In this document: positions 8,417 to 15,940 of the stretch, one piece after another
Position numbering within the stretch: the first letter of the stretch is position 1
How the letters are laid out: each line of letters begins with the position of its first letter
Source: Cellulomonas telluris
Lineage (GTDB): Bacteria; Actinomycetota; Actinomycetes; Actinomycetales; Cellulomonadaceae
Length of the DNA stretch: 64,000 bases
Assembly (NCBI RefSeq): GCF_004886325.1
Contig: NZ_QXFN01000004.1
Coordinates: forward strand, 372,001 to 436,000
Direction: 5' to 3'
Notes under the pieces: generated by a model
Databases searched by the model: none
What the model was told of the DNA's origin: nothing
Seen by the model: the letters and a program-made list of their open reading frames with translations, nothing else
Made by a program: the position numbers and the translations under genes

Positions 8417-9184
8417 GTGGGCGCGCCCGCCGTGCTGCACGCGGAGGACGTCGGCGTGCGGCACGGGCACGTGACCGCGCTCGCCGGGGTGGACGTCCGG
8501 GTCGACCCCGGCGAGGTCGTCGCTCTCGTGGGGCCGAACGGCTCCGGAAAGACGACGCTGCTGCGGGTCCTGGGCGGGCTGCGCCGGCCGACGACGGGGC
8601 GCGCGCTGCTCGCCGGGACGGACCTGCGACGGGTCCCCGACCGCGAGCGCGCCCGGCGGGTCGCCTACGTCGGCCAGGACGAGGAGGGCGACCTGCCGTT
8701 CACCGCCCGCGAGGTCCTCCTGCTCGGCCGGGCGGTCCGCCACCCCGACTGGCGCCCGTACGACGCCGACGACCACGCCGCGGTCGCGGCCCTCCTGCAG
8801 ACCTGGCAGCTGACCGGCCTCGCCGACCGGGGCCTCGACGAGATGTCCGGCGGCGAGCGCCGCCGGGTGCTGCTCGCGCGCGCGTTCGCGCAGGGCGGGG
8901 ACGTCCTGCTGCTCGACGAGCCCACGAACCACCTCGACCTGCGCCACCAGCACGCCCTGCTCGCCCACGTCGCCGACGCGGGGGGCACGGCGGTGGTCGC
9001 CCTGCACGACCTCGACCTGGCCGCGGCGTACTGCAGCCGCGTCGTGGTGCTCGCCTCCGGCTCGGTCGTGGCCGACGGCCGGCCCGCCGACGTGCTGACG
9101 GCGGCCCTCGTCGGCCGGGTGTACCGCGTGCACGCGCGGACGCTGCACGACGGCCGGCGCACGCACGTGGTCGTGGGCCGCTAG
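8417..9184 (+). CDS. ATPase of metallophore importer (FecE/BtuD family)
   Basis: 255 aa, single ATPase domain: Walker A GPNGSGKT (about residues 38-45), signature EMSGGERRRVLLARA, Walker B VLLLDEPTNHLD, and switch His in VALHDLDLA. The GTG start lies 1 nt after the stop of the binding-protein gene, so it is coupled to it. It completes a BtuCDF-type importer with the two preceding genes. Confidence 0.9.
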   Translation: MGAPAVLHAEDVGVRHGHVTALAGVDVRVDPGEVVALVGPNGSGKTTLLRVLGGLRRPTTGRALLAGTDLRRVPDRERARRVAYVGQDEEGDLPFTAREVLLLGRAVRHPDWRPYDADDHAAVAALLQTWQLTGLADRGLDEMSGGERRRVLLARAFAQGGDVLLLDEPTNHLDLRHQHALLAHVADAGGTAVVALHDLDLAAAYCSRVVVLASGSVVADGRPADVLTAALVGRVYRVHARTLHDGRRTHVVVGR

Positions 9185-9249
9185 ACCCGCCCGGCGCCCC
9201 GCCGGCACGCCCGTCACCTCCCCGCCCCCACCCCTCGAAGGAGAACGTC

Positions 9250-10623
9250 ATGCCTCACCTGCCCGCGCACCACCGCCCGTCCGGGCGGTCCCTGCGCCTC
9301 CTCGCCGCGGGCGCCGGCGCCGCGGCCGTCCTCGCGCTGGCCGCCTGCAGCGGTACGGCCGGCGACGCCTCCCCGACGACGGCCACGCCGTCGGCGCCCG
9401 CCCCGTCCTTCACCGCGTCGTCCGACGACGAGCGGCTCGTCGTCGCCGACCCGGCGGAGTCCGTCGTCCACGCGTTCTCCGTGCCCGAGCACGAGCTGCT
9501 CGGCACGGTGGAGGACGTGACCGTGGGGGATCACGCCGGCTTCGTGCAGCTCGAGGACGGGCGCCTGCTCGCGGCGAACACCGAGCCGCCGGAGCTCGTG
9601 GCGCTCGACGTGACCGGCACCGAGCCGGAGGTCCTCGGCCGCGTGGGCCTGCCCGGCGCCGCCGTCCACATCGCCGTCGACCCCGGGGCCGGGCTCGCGG
9701 CGGTGAGCACGGCCGCCGCGTCCGAGGGCGGCGACGCCGGCATCACGGTGGTCGACCTGTCCTCGTTCGAGGCGCGCAGCTCGGTCGAGGTGGCCAGCGA
9801 GGAGCCGGGCATCGCGTTCGTCGAGCACGGGCTGCTGCACCGCGACGGGGCGGAGGGCGGGCGCGTGGAGCTGCTGCCGCTCGACGGCCTCCAGGAGGGG
9901 AGGTCCGAGGCGGCGGCGACGGCGTCCGTGGGGGCGTACGGGCACGGCGAGGCCGTCCTCGACGGCGACCTGCTGCTGGCTACCGACTCCGGTCTGGAGC
10001 GCCTCCGCGTCGCGCCCGACGGCCTGACCGCGCAGCCCACCGTGCCCTGGGCCGCCGACGGCAGCGACTGGGGCCGCGGCTACTACCTGCGGGTCGTCGG
10101 CGGGGAGCAGCCGCACGTGTGGAGCTACGTCCGCGACCAGTCGAGCCAGAGCTGGGGCGAGTGGCGCAACGACGTGTACGTGCTCCCCGCCGGGCAGGAC
10201 GCCGCCCGGCGCGCCCCGCTCGGCGACGGGCTGGCGTTCCGGTTCGCGGTCGCCGACGGCCGCGTCCTGTTCGCGCGCATGCACCCGGACGGCTACGTCG
10301 CCCACGTCGTCGACGCCGATCCCGCGTCCCCGACGTTCCTGGAGACGCTCCACGAGATCGACCTCCCGGTGCCCACGGGGGCGCCTGCCCGCGAGGCCGA
10401 CGCGGACGCCGTCTGGGCGTCCCCGGGGCGTCCGATCGCCGCGCTGACCGCTGACGGCGCCCTCGGGTACGTGTCCCGCGGCGGGGACGGGGTGATCGAC
10501 GTGCTCGACACCGACGCCGGCACGGTGACGGGAACCGTCGACGTCCCCACCCCGCTCGACGGCGGCGGCTACCTCGTCGTGGCGCGCCCCGGGGTCGAGC
10601 TCGTGGACCCGCTGGGCCGGTGA
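9250..10623 (+). CDS. AztD-like beta-propeller lipoprotein (putative zinc chaperone)
   Basis: 457 aa. ATG at 9250 follows AAGGAG. Signal peptide with lipobox LAAC; the mature part shows repeated short beta motifs of a propeller (for example DDERLVVADPAESVVHAF, GITVVDLSSFEARSS, GVIDVLDTDAGTVTGTV). DHAGFVQLEDGRLLAAN (H95) and YGHGEAVLDGDLLLATDSG (H232, E234) resemble the H-H-G-x-x-x-L-E and x-H-G-E-A motifs I associate with actinobacterial AztD, an extracytoplasmic chaperone that hands zinc to an importer's binding protein. The N-terminus also carries several His. It is last in the importer operon, 65 nt after the ATPase. Lipoprotein and propeller fold are well supported; the AztD identity rests on remembered motifs. 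Confidence 0.6.
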   Translation: MPHLPAHHRPSGRSLRLLAAGAGAAAVLALAACSGTAGDASPTTATPSAPAPSFTASSDDERLVVADPAESVVHAFSVPEHELLGTVEDVTVGDHAGFVQLEDGRLLAANTEPPELVALDVTGTEPEVLGRVGLPGAAVHIAVDPGAGLAAVSTAAASEGGDAGITVVDLSSFEARSSVEVASEEPGIAFVEHGLLHRDGAEGGRVELLPLDGLQEGRSEAAATASVGAYGHGEAVLDGDLLLATDSGLERLRVAPDGLTAQPTVPWAADGSDWGRGYYLRVVGGEQPHVWSYVRDQSSQSWGEWRNDVYVLPAGQDAARRAPLGDGLAFRFAVADGRVLFARMHPDGYVAHVVDADPASPTFLETLHEIDLPVPTGAPAREADADAVWASPGRPIAALTADGALGYVSRGGDGVIDVLDTDAGTVTGTVDVPTPLDGGGYLVVARPGVELVDPLGR

Positions 10624-10640
10624 CGGCAGGGCGCCCCCGC

Positions 10641-10676
10641 GGCCCCCACGGCGCGCGGGCGCCGGTCCCGGGGGCC
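10641..10676. terminator. Convergent hairpin after AztD-like gene
   Basis: GGCCCCC (10641-10647) pairs with GGGGGCC (10670-10676), and GGCGC/GCGCC (10650-10663) forms an inner stem. It lies between two convergent genes and could end both transcripts. There is no T-tract. Confidence 0.45.
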
Positions 10677-10707
10677 GGGAGGTGTGCCGTCGTTGCCTAC
10701 GGCGTCG

Positions 10708-11868
10708 TCACCCGCGCCGCGACGTGGGACGCGGCGGCCGCCAGCCCATCGTCCGGTCCGACGCGCGCAGCGCGACCGCGGCGGGCGTGAGGCGCACGGC
10801 GGCGTCGCGCGCCGACTCCACGACGGGGTTGGCGTGCTGCGTCAGCCGGCCCAGCCGCCGCGACGTGGCGTGCAGCTCCGCGGCGCGCGCACGCCGGGAC
10901 GCGCTGTAGCGGGCGAGCGCCTGCGCGACCGGCGCGCCGTCGGCGAGCACGTGCGCCAGGACGACGGCGTCCTCCAGGGCGAGGCCGGCGCCCTGGCCGA
11001 GGTTCGGCTCCAGGGCGTGCGCCGCGTCGCCCACCAGCACCGTGGTGCCGCGGTGCAGCGACGCGGGCACCCGCGACAGCGCGTGCACGTCGTGCCGCAG
11101 CAGGGTCGCCGGGTCCGCGGCGTCGAGCAGGGCGGGGATCGGCGCGTGCCACCCGCCGAAGCGCCGGCGCAGCCCGGCGAGCTCCGCCGCACCGTCGGGC
11201 GCGTGCCGGCCCGCCGGGACGGTCGCCGTCGCGAAGACGTAGGCCACGCCCTCGGCCACCGGTACCACGCCGAAGCGCTCGCGCCGGCCCCACGTCTCGG
11301 ACGCCTCGGTCACCGGTGCACCCGTGCGCACGAGCGCTCGCCACGTCGTGTACCCGGAGTACGTGGGCGCCGCGGCACCGGGCCAGCCCGCCGTGCGCAT
11401 GTGCGACCGCAGGCCGTCGGCGGCCACCACCAGGTCGTGCTGCGCGGCGACCGAGGCCAGGTCCGTCACCGCGGAGCCGCACCGCACGGCGCCGGGACCG
11501 ACCGCGTCCGCGAGCAGGGCGTGCAGGGCCCCCCGCTCGACGCCGAGCAGCGGCGCGCCGTGCCGCCGGGCGAGCCGCGAGGCGTCCAGCCTCGAGAGCG
11601 TGCGGCCGTCCGGCCGGCGCAGGGCGGACGCGGTGAGGGTGACGGCGTGCTCGCGGACCGCGTCGCCCAGGCCGAGCGCGTCCAGGGCGTGCACGGCATT
11701 GGGTGCGAGGACGAGCCCGGCGCCCAGCGCCCGCAGGGTCGCCGCCCGCTCGTGGACGGTCACCGACCAGCCCGAGCGCCGCAGCGCGACCGCGGTGGCC
11801 AGCCCGGCGATCCCCGCGCCGACGACGGTGGCGGACGGCGGTCCTGCCGGGCCCGGTGGTGGCGTCAT
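10708..11868 (-). CDS. FAD-dependent aromatic-type monooxygenase
   Basis: 386 aa flavoprotein hydroxylase of the PHBH/UbiH fold. FAD dinucleotide motif VVGAGIAGLATAVALRRSG at about 15-33, the middle DG-type segment VVAADGLRSHMR near 150, and the second FAD motif TVLVGDAAHALEPNLGQGAG near 275. Such enzymes hydroxylate aromatic or polyketide substrates with NAD(P)H and O2; the substrate is unknown. ATG at 11868 lies 6 nt from a -10 box (TAGAGT on this strand), so the mRNA is probably leaderless. It is divergent from a TetR gene, with two identical-type operators between, so it is very likely the target of that regulator. Confidence 0.88.
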   Translation of the reverse strand: MTPPPGPAGPPSATVVGAGIAGLATAVALRRSGWSVTVHERAATLRALGAGLVLAPNAVHALDALGLGDAVREHAVTLTASALRRPDGRTLSRLDASRLARRHGAPLLGVERGALHALLADAVGPGAVRCGSAVTDLASVAAQHDLVVAADGLRSHMRTAGWPGAAAPTYSGYTTWRALVRTGAPVTEASETWGRRERFGVVPVAEGVAYVFATATVPAGRHAPDGAAELAGLRRRFGGWHAPIPALLDAADPATLLRHDVHALSRVPASLHRGTTVLVGDAAHALEPNLGQGAGLALEDAVVLAHVLADGAPVAQALARYSASRRARAAELHATSRRLGRLTQHANPVVESARDAAVRLTPAAVALRASDRTMGWRPPRPTSRRG

Positions 11869-11874
11869 GCCGGC

Positions 11875-11880
11875 ACTCTA
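11875..11880 (-). promoter_or_regulatory. -10 box TAGAGT of monooxygenase gene
   Basis: TAGAGT on the minus strand, 6 nt before the ATG at 11868. It overlaps the first TetR operator half-site, so repressor binding would block this promoter directly. Confidence 0.6.
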
Positions 11881-11891
11881 CGAACGTAGAG
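11876..11891. promoter_or_regulatory. TetR operator 1
   Basis: CTCTACGAACGTAGAG: perfect 6-bp half-sites CTCTAC/GTAGAG around four bases. It is the same pattern as operator 2 and overlaps the monooxygenase -10 box. Confidence 0.85.
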
Positions 11892-11904
11892 GAACCGTGC
11901 ACAA

Positions 11905-11920
11905 CTCTACGTCGGTAGAG
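11905..11920. promoter_or_regulatory. TetR operator 2
   Basis: CTCTACGTCGGTAGAG, the second copy of CTCTACn4GTAGAG, 29 bp (nearly three helical turns) from operator 1. It overlaps the -10 box TAGAGT (11916-11921) of the tetR gene, giving autoregulation. Confidence 0.85.
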
Positions 11921-11921
11921 T
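11916..11921 (+). promoter_or_regulatory. -10 box TAGAGT of tetR gene
   Basis: The hexamer ends 7 nt before the GTG at 11929 and no Shine-Dalgarno is present, so the transcript should be leaderless. Confidence 0.6.
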
Positions 11922-11928
11922 CCGCGTC

Positions 11929-12504
11929 GTGGACCTGGACCGTCGCCGGCTGATCGCGCGTCACGCACTGGAGGTGCTGGCCCGGGAGGGCGCGCGCGGG
12001 CTCACGCACCGTGCGGTGGACGAGGCTGCGGGACTGCCCACCGGGTCGACGTCCTACTACCACCGCACGCGGGCCGCGCTGCTCGAGGCGTGCCTCGACG
12101 ACCTCGTGCGCCAGGACGAGGCCGACATCGCCGCGACCGCGCCCCTGCTGCGTGCCGGCGACGAGGCGTCCCTCGCCGCCGTGCTCGCCGAGGTGCTGCA
12201 CCGCTGGGCCACGACGGACCGGACGCGTCAGCTCGGACGCTACGAGCTGTTCCTCGAGGCGGTGCGCCGGCCCGACCTCGCGCGTGCGCTGCACCAGGGT
12301 GGCGCCGCCGTTCGCCGCGCCGTCGCCGAGGTCCTGTCCGACCTCGGCGCACCCGAGCCCCGGCAGCGCGCGGACTGGCTCGTGGCGGCGATGGAGGGCG
12401 TGCTCCTCGAGCGCGTCGCCGGTGCCCGGTCCACCGACCCCGTCGACCGCGACACGTTCGAGGACGTCGCGCGCTGGCTGGCGCGCGCCGCGCTCGCGCC
12501 CTAG
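11929..12504 (+). CDS. TetR/AcrR-family repressor
   Basis: 191 aa. The N-terminal helix-turn-helix spans about residues 10-50 (GLTHRAVDEAAGLPTGSTSY, then YH), and the rest is a helical ligand-binding domain. GTG at 11929 is fixed by the -10 box 7 nt upstream. It is divergent from the flavin monooxygenase, with two CTCTACn4GTAGAG palindromes in the 60-bp gap, one on each gene's -10. This is the usual design for a repressor that controls itself and a detoxification or catabolic enzyme and is released by the substrate; the ligand is unknown. Confidence 0.9.
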   Translation: MDLDRRRLIARHALEVLAREGARGLTHRAVDEAAGLPTGSTSYYHRTRAALLEACLDDLVRQDEADIAATAPLLRAGDEASLAAVLAEVLHRWATTDRTRQLGRYELFLEAVRRPDLARALHQGGAAVRRAVAEVLSDLGAPEPRQRADWLVAAMEGVLLERVAGARSTDPVDRDTFEDVARWLARAALAP

Positions 12505-12573
12505 CCCTCGTCGGCGACCCCGCGCAGCCGTGCGCGGGTCGCGGGCGGCGGGACGGGGTGGTGGCACCGGCGG

Positions 12574-12951
12574 TCAGCCGCTCCTGGCGAGGTCGTCGGG
12601 CAGGACGGGTCGCCGGTCGCGCGGCAGCCCGGCGCGCACGAGCAGGTACGACTCGCGCACCAGCTCCTCGACCAGGTCCCCGCTGACGTCCCGGCCGGCG
12701 TGCACGGTGATCCAGTGGCGCTTGTTCATGTGGTAGCCCGGCGTGATGCCGGCGTGCTCCCCGCGCAGCGCCAGGGCGTCCTCCGGGTCGCACTTGAGCA
12801 CGGCGACCGGCTCGCCGGGCACGTCGGTGACGAGCAGGAAGACCCGGCCCGACACCTTGAACACCTCCCACTCCGGCCCGAAGGGGTGCTCGTGCGTGAC
12901 GCCGGGCAGCTCGGCGGCGGTGCGCATGGCCGTGTCCTGGAGCGCGTGCAT
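12574..12951 (-). CDS. MmcQ/YjbR-family protein
   Basis: 125 aa cytosolic protein. Family features are the start HALQDTAMRTAAELPGVTHEHPFGPEWEVFKVSGR, here read in two parts (residues about 2-20 and 21-36), the middle LKCDPEDALALRGEHAGITPGYHMNKRHW split likewise, and the final helix LVEELVRESYLLV. This is the CyaY-like YjbR fold, often called a DNA-binding protein, without a settled function. It stands alone, 41 nt beyond the polymerase gene on the same strand, and could be co-transcribed with it only if read-through occurs. Confidence 0.85.
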   Translation of the reverse strand: MHALQDTAMRTAAELPGVTHEHPFGPEWEVFKVSGRVFLLVTDVPGEPVAVLKCDPEDALALRGEHAGITPGYHMNKRHWITVHAGRDVSGDLVEELVRESYLLVRAGLPRDRRPVLPDDLARSG

Positions 12952-12992
12952 GCACGTCAGGCTGCCACCGCGGGCGCGGTGCCGCCGCCTGC

Positions 12993-14069
12993 TCAGATCC
13001 GTCCGCGCACGGGCGTCCGCTCGGCCGGGCCGGCGTCCTCGGGCATGGCCATCTCGGCGCGCACGCCCAGCAGGCGCACCTCACGGTCCTCGACCCGGTC
13101 CGCGAGCGCCATCACGGCCGCGACCAGGGCGTCCGGGTCCCGCGTCGGCTCGGCCAGCCGACGGCTGGCCCCGGTCGTGACGAACGGCGCGTAGCGCACC
13201 TTGAGCGCGACCCGGACCACCGGCCGCCCGTCCTCGGCGACGTCCTCGACGACCCGGTCCGTGAGCTCGCGGACGGCGCGGCGCACCTGCTCCGGCGTCG
13301 TCAGGTTCTCCTGGAAGGTCGTCTCCCGGCCGTGCCCACGCGGCACCCACGGCCGGTCGTCGACCGTCGTCGGCCCGAGGCCCTGCCCGAGCTCGTGGTA
13401 CCAGACGCCCATCCGCGGCCCGAACTCCGCCACGAGGGCGTCCACGGGCGCGGCGGCGAGCTCGCGCACGGTCGTGACCCCGAGGCCGGCGAGACGCCGC
13501 GAGACCTTCGTGCCGACGCCCCAGAGGTCGATCGTCGGGCGGTCGCCCATGACCGCGGACCAGTTCTCCGCGGTCAGCCGGAAGACCCCCGCGGGCTTGC
13601 CGTGCTCCGTGGCGATCTTCGCGCGCACCTTGTTGTCGCCGATGCCCACGGAGCAGTGCAGCCCCGTCGCGGCCAGCACCGCCTCCTGCGCCCGGCGGGC
13701 GAGCGCCTCGGGGTCGTCGGTCACCGCCCCCAGGAAGGCCTCGTCCCAGCCGAGGACCTCGACCACCGCGCCCAGCGTCCGCAGCGTCGCCATGACGCGG
13801 TCGGAGACGGCGTCGTACTCGGCGGCGTCGACGGGCAGGAACACGGCGTCCGGGAGCCGGCGCGCGGCCACCCGCAGCGGCATGCCGGAGCGGACACCGG
13901 CGGCCCGCGCCTCGTAGGACGCCGTCGACACGACACCCCGCTCGGTCGGGTCGCCGCGGCCGCCCACGACGACCGGCCGGCCCGCCAGCTCGGGGCGGCG
14001 CAGCACCTCGACCGCCGCGACGAACTGGTCGAGGTCGACGTGCAGCACCCACGCCGTGCGTGCGCCCAT
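12993..14069 (-). CDS. dinB: Y-family DNA polymerase, DinB2-like with non-aromatic steric gate
   Basis: 358 aa. Palm/fingers motifs: HVDLDQFVAAVE (metal ligand D12), STASYEARAAGVRSGMPL, GWDEAFL (catalytic D109, E110) and SVGIGDNKVRAKIATEHGKP; helix-hairpin-helix segment LWGVGTKVSRRLAGLG; C-terminal little finger from about 240. In most DinB proteins the position after D-x-D-x-F is Phe or Tyr, which excludes ribonucleotides. Here it is Val (V17). The arrangement DLDQF plus a small residue, and GWDEA in place of SxDEA, matches mycobacterial DinB2, which readily inserts ribonucleotides. ATG at 14069 lies 6 nt from a -10-like CACACT, so it is probably leaderless. Polymerase assignment is firm; rNTP use is inferred. 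Confidence 0.9.
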   Translation of the reverse strand: MGARTAWVLHVDLDQFVAAVEVLRRPELAGRPVVVGGRGDPTERGVVSTASYEARAAGVRSGMPLRVAARRLPDAVFLPVDAAEYDAVSDRVMATLRTLGAVVEVLGWDEAFLGAVTDDPEALARRAQEAVLAATGLHCSVGIGDNKVRAKIATEHGKPAGVFRLTAENWSAVMGDRPTIDLWGVGTKVSRRLAGLGVTTVRELAAAPVDALVAEFGPRMGVWYHELGQGLGPTTVDDRPWVPRGHGRETTFQENLTTPEQVRRAVRELTDRVVEDVAEDGRPVVRVALKVRYAPFVTTGASRRLAEPTRDPDALVAAVMALADRVEDREVRLLGVRAEMAMPEDAGPAERTPVRGRI

Positions 14070-14139
14070 GGCAGGAGTGTGCCCGCCCGGCACGGAGCCC
14101 GCGCGGCGCCCACGAGGACGCGCTGCTGGCGTCGCCGGC

Positions 14140-14307
14140 ATGGCGGAGGAGGCGGCACGACGGACGTCGACCTGGGTCGCCGGCGTGTTCTCGGCGCTCG
14201 TCCTGGCCGCCGGCGTCGCGGCCGGGATCGCCACGGGGGAGTGGTGGCCGCTGCTGTGCGCGTCCGGCCTGGTCGTCCTGCCCGCCGCCGTCCGCCGCAG
14301 GGGCTGA
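14140..14307 (+). CDS. Small hypothetical membrane protein
   Basis: 55 aa starting MAEEAARRTSTWVAG, with two hydrophobic stretches (about residues 11-28 and 32-50) joined by a short GEWW-containing turn and ending in VRRRG. It looks like a two-helix membrane protein of unknown role, common in actinobacteria as a lone small ORF. No Shine-Dalgarno is evident before this ATG; an upstream in-frame ATG at 14068 would add 24 residues and overlap the polymerase start. The last bases lie in a 15-bp tandem repeat. Confidence 0.5.
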   Translation: MAEEAARRTSTWVAGVFSALVLAAGVAAGIATGEWWPLLCASGLVVLPAAVRRRG

Positions 14308-14344
14308 CGGCGCAGGGGCTGACGGCGCAAGGGCGGACGGCGCA
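14300..14344. repeat. 15-bp tandem repeat, three copies
   Basis: The unit GGGGCTGACGGCGCA occurs at 14300-14314 and 14315-14329, with a two-mismatch copy (AGGGCGGACGGCGCA) at 14330-14344. The first copy contains the stop codon of the small membrane protein; the rest is non-coding. Repeat number may vary between strains. Confidence 0.85.
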
Positions 14345-14454
14345 GGGCCCGGCACGGCCCTGCGGTGGACGTGCCGGCCGATCGCGGTGATGCTCGAACC
14401 GCAGGCGTCCGACGGCGCTCCCCGCGTCCGCCACCGCCCGAGGGGAGCAGGCAC

Positions 14455-15921
14455 ATGGACGTGTCGAGGCAGCAGCGGTCGGTCTGGCGGCGCCTGCCGG
14501 TCGAGCGGATCGACGAGGTCGAGGCCCGCAGCGGCGCGGGCCGGCTGACGAAGAGCCTGGGGCTGTGGCAGCTCACCGCGATCGGCGTCGGCGGCATCAT
14601 CGGCGTCGGGATCTTCTCCCTCGCCGGCCTGGTCGCCCACGGCGACGCCGAGAACCCCGGCGTCGGTCCCGCGGTCCTCATCTCGTTCCTCGTCGCGGGC
14701 CTCGCCTCGGCCGCGGCCGCGCTGTCCTACGCCGAGTTCGCCGGGATGATCCCGCGGGCCGGCTCGGCCTACACCTACGGGTACGTGGCCCTCGGCGAGA
14801 TCGTCGGCTGGTTCATCGGCTGGGACCTGCTGCTCGAGTACATCGCGATCGTCGCCGTCGTGGCGATCGGGATATCCGGGTACCTGGACGCGTTCCTCGC
14901 CGGCTTCGGCGTCGAGCTGCCCACCGCGGTGACCGCGAGCGCGGAGGAGGGCGGCGTCGTCAACCTCCCCGCGCTGCTCATCTGCCTGCTCGTCACGTTC
15001 ATCCTCAGCCGCGGGACGCGCGCGTTCGGGCGGTTCGAGCTCGCCGCCGTCGCGATCAAGATCCTGCTGATCCTGTTCATCATCGGGCTCGGCATCTTCT
15101 ACGTGGACACCGGCAACTACAGCCCCTTCATGCCCAACGGCTTCGGGCCCGTGCTCACCGGGGCGGCGACGGTGTTCTTCGCGGTGTTCGGCTACGACGC
15201 CATGTCGACCGCCGCGGAGGAGGCGACGGACGGGCGCCGGCACATGCCGAAGGCGATCATCCTGTCGCTCGTCATCGCGATGCTGCTGTACGTCGCGGCG
15301 ACGCTGGTGCTCACCGGGCTGCAGGACTACCGCGACATCGACCCGACGGCCGGCTTCGCGTCCGCGTTCACGAACGTCGGCCTGCCCGTGGTCGCGAGCA
15401 TCATCTCGGTGTTCGCGGTGCTGTCGATCCTCACGGTCATGCTGACGTTCCTGCTGGGCGTCACCCGGGTGTGGTTCTCCATGAGCCGTGACGGCCTGCT
15501 GCCGACGTGGTTCGCGGGGGTCGACCGGCACGGCACCCCGCAGCGCGTCACGTGGATCGCCGGGATCGGGGCGGCCCTGCTCGCGGGCGTGTTCCCGATC
15601 CGCGCGGTGGCCGACCTGACGAACATCGGCATCCTGTCGGCGTTCGTGGTCGTCTGCGTCGCCGTCATCCTGTTCCGCTACACGCGGCCCGACGCGCCGC
15701 GCTCGTTCCGGCTGCCGTTCATGCCGGTCGTGCCCGCGTTCGGCGTGCTGGCGTCGCTGTTCCTGATCCTGCAGCTGCACTGGGAGACGTGGCTGCGCTT
15801 CGGGGTGTGGCTGGTGATCGGGCTGGTCGTCTACTTCGCGTACGGGCGGGGCCACTCGCTGCTGAACCCGGCCAGCCCGCACCACGCGGGCACGACCGCG
15901 GCGGGCCCGTCCGAGCGGTGA
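14455..15921 (+). CDS. APC-family amino acid permease (cationic amino acid transporter type)
   Basis: 488 aa, about 12 membrane helices. Helix 1 carries the APC motif TAIGVGGIIGVGIFSLAG (about residues 41-58), and helix 6 the segment FFAVFGYDAMSTAAEEATD. The N-terminal RLTKSLGLWQL and the overall layout fit the CAT/YfnA branch, proton-driven importers of amino acids. ATG at 14455 follows GGGGAG. It is a single gene followed by a convergent kinase-like gene 19 nt away. Substrate is not predictable beyond amino acids. Confidence 0.88.
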   Translation: MDVSRQQRSVWRRLPVERIDEVEARSGAGRLTKSLGLWQLTAIGVGGIIGVGIFSLAGLVAHGDAENPGVGPAVLISFLVAGLASAAAALSYAEFAGMIPRAGSAYTYGYVALGEIVGWFIGWDLLLEYIAIVAVVAIGISGYLDAFLAGFGVELPTAVTASAEEGGVVNLPALLICLLVTFILSRGTRAFGRFELAAVAIKILLILFIIGLGIFYVDTGNYSPFMPNGFGPVLTGAATVFFAVFGYDAMSTAAEEATDGRRHMPKAIILSLVIAMLLYVAATLVLTGLQDYRDIDPTAGFASAFTNVGLPVVASIISVFAVLSILTVMLTFLLGVTRVWFSMSRDGLLPTWFAGVDRHGTPQRVTWIAGIGAALLAGVFPIRAVADLTNIGILSAFVVVCVAVILFRYTRPDAPRSFRLPFMPVVPAFGVLASLFLILQLHWETWLRFGVWLVIGLVVYFAYGRGHSLLNPASPHHAGTTAAGPSER

Positions 15922-15940
15922 CCGTCGCGCAGGGCCCGTC

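Noticed and set aside
6288..9184. Calling the importer an F420-0 transporter
   Set aside because: That family was proposed from cofE-linked operons. No cofE or F420-dependent gene is here, and the chaperone and peptide genes favour a metallophore; kept only as an alternative.
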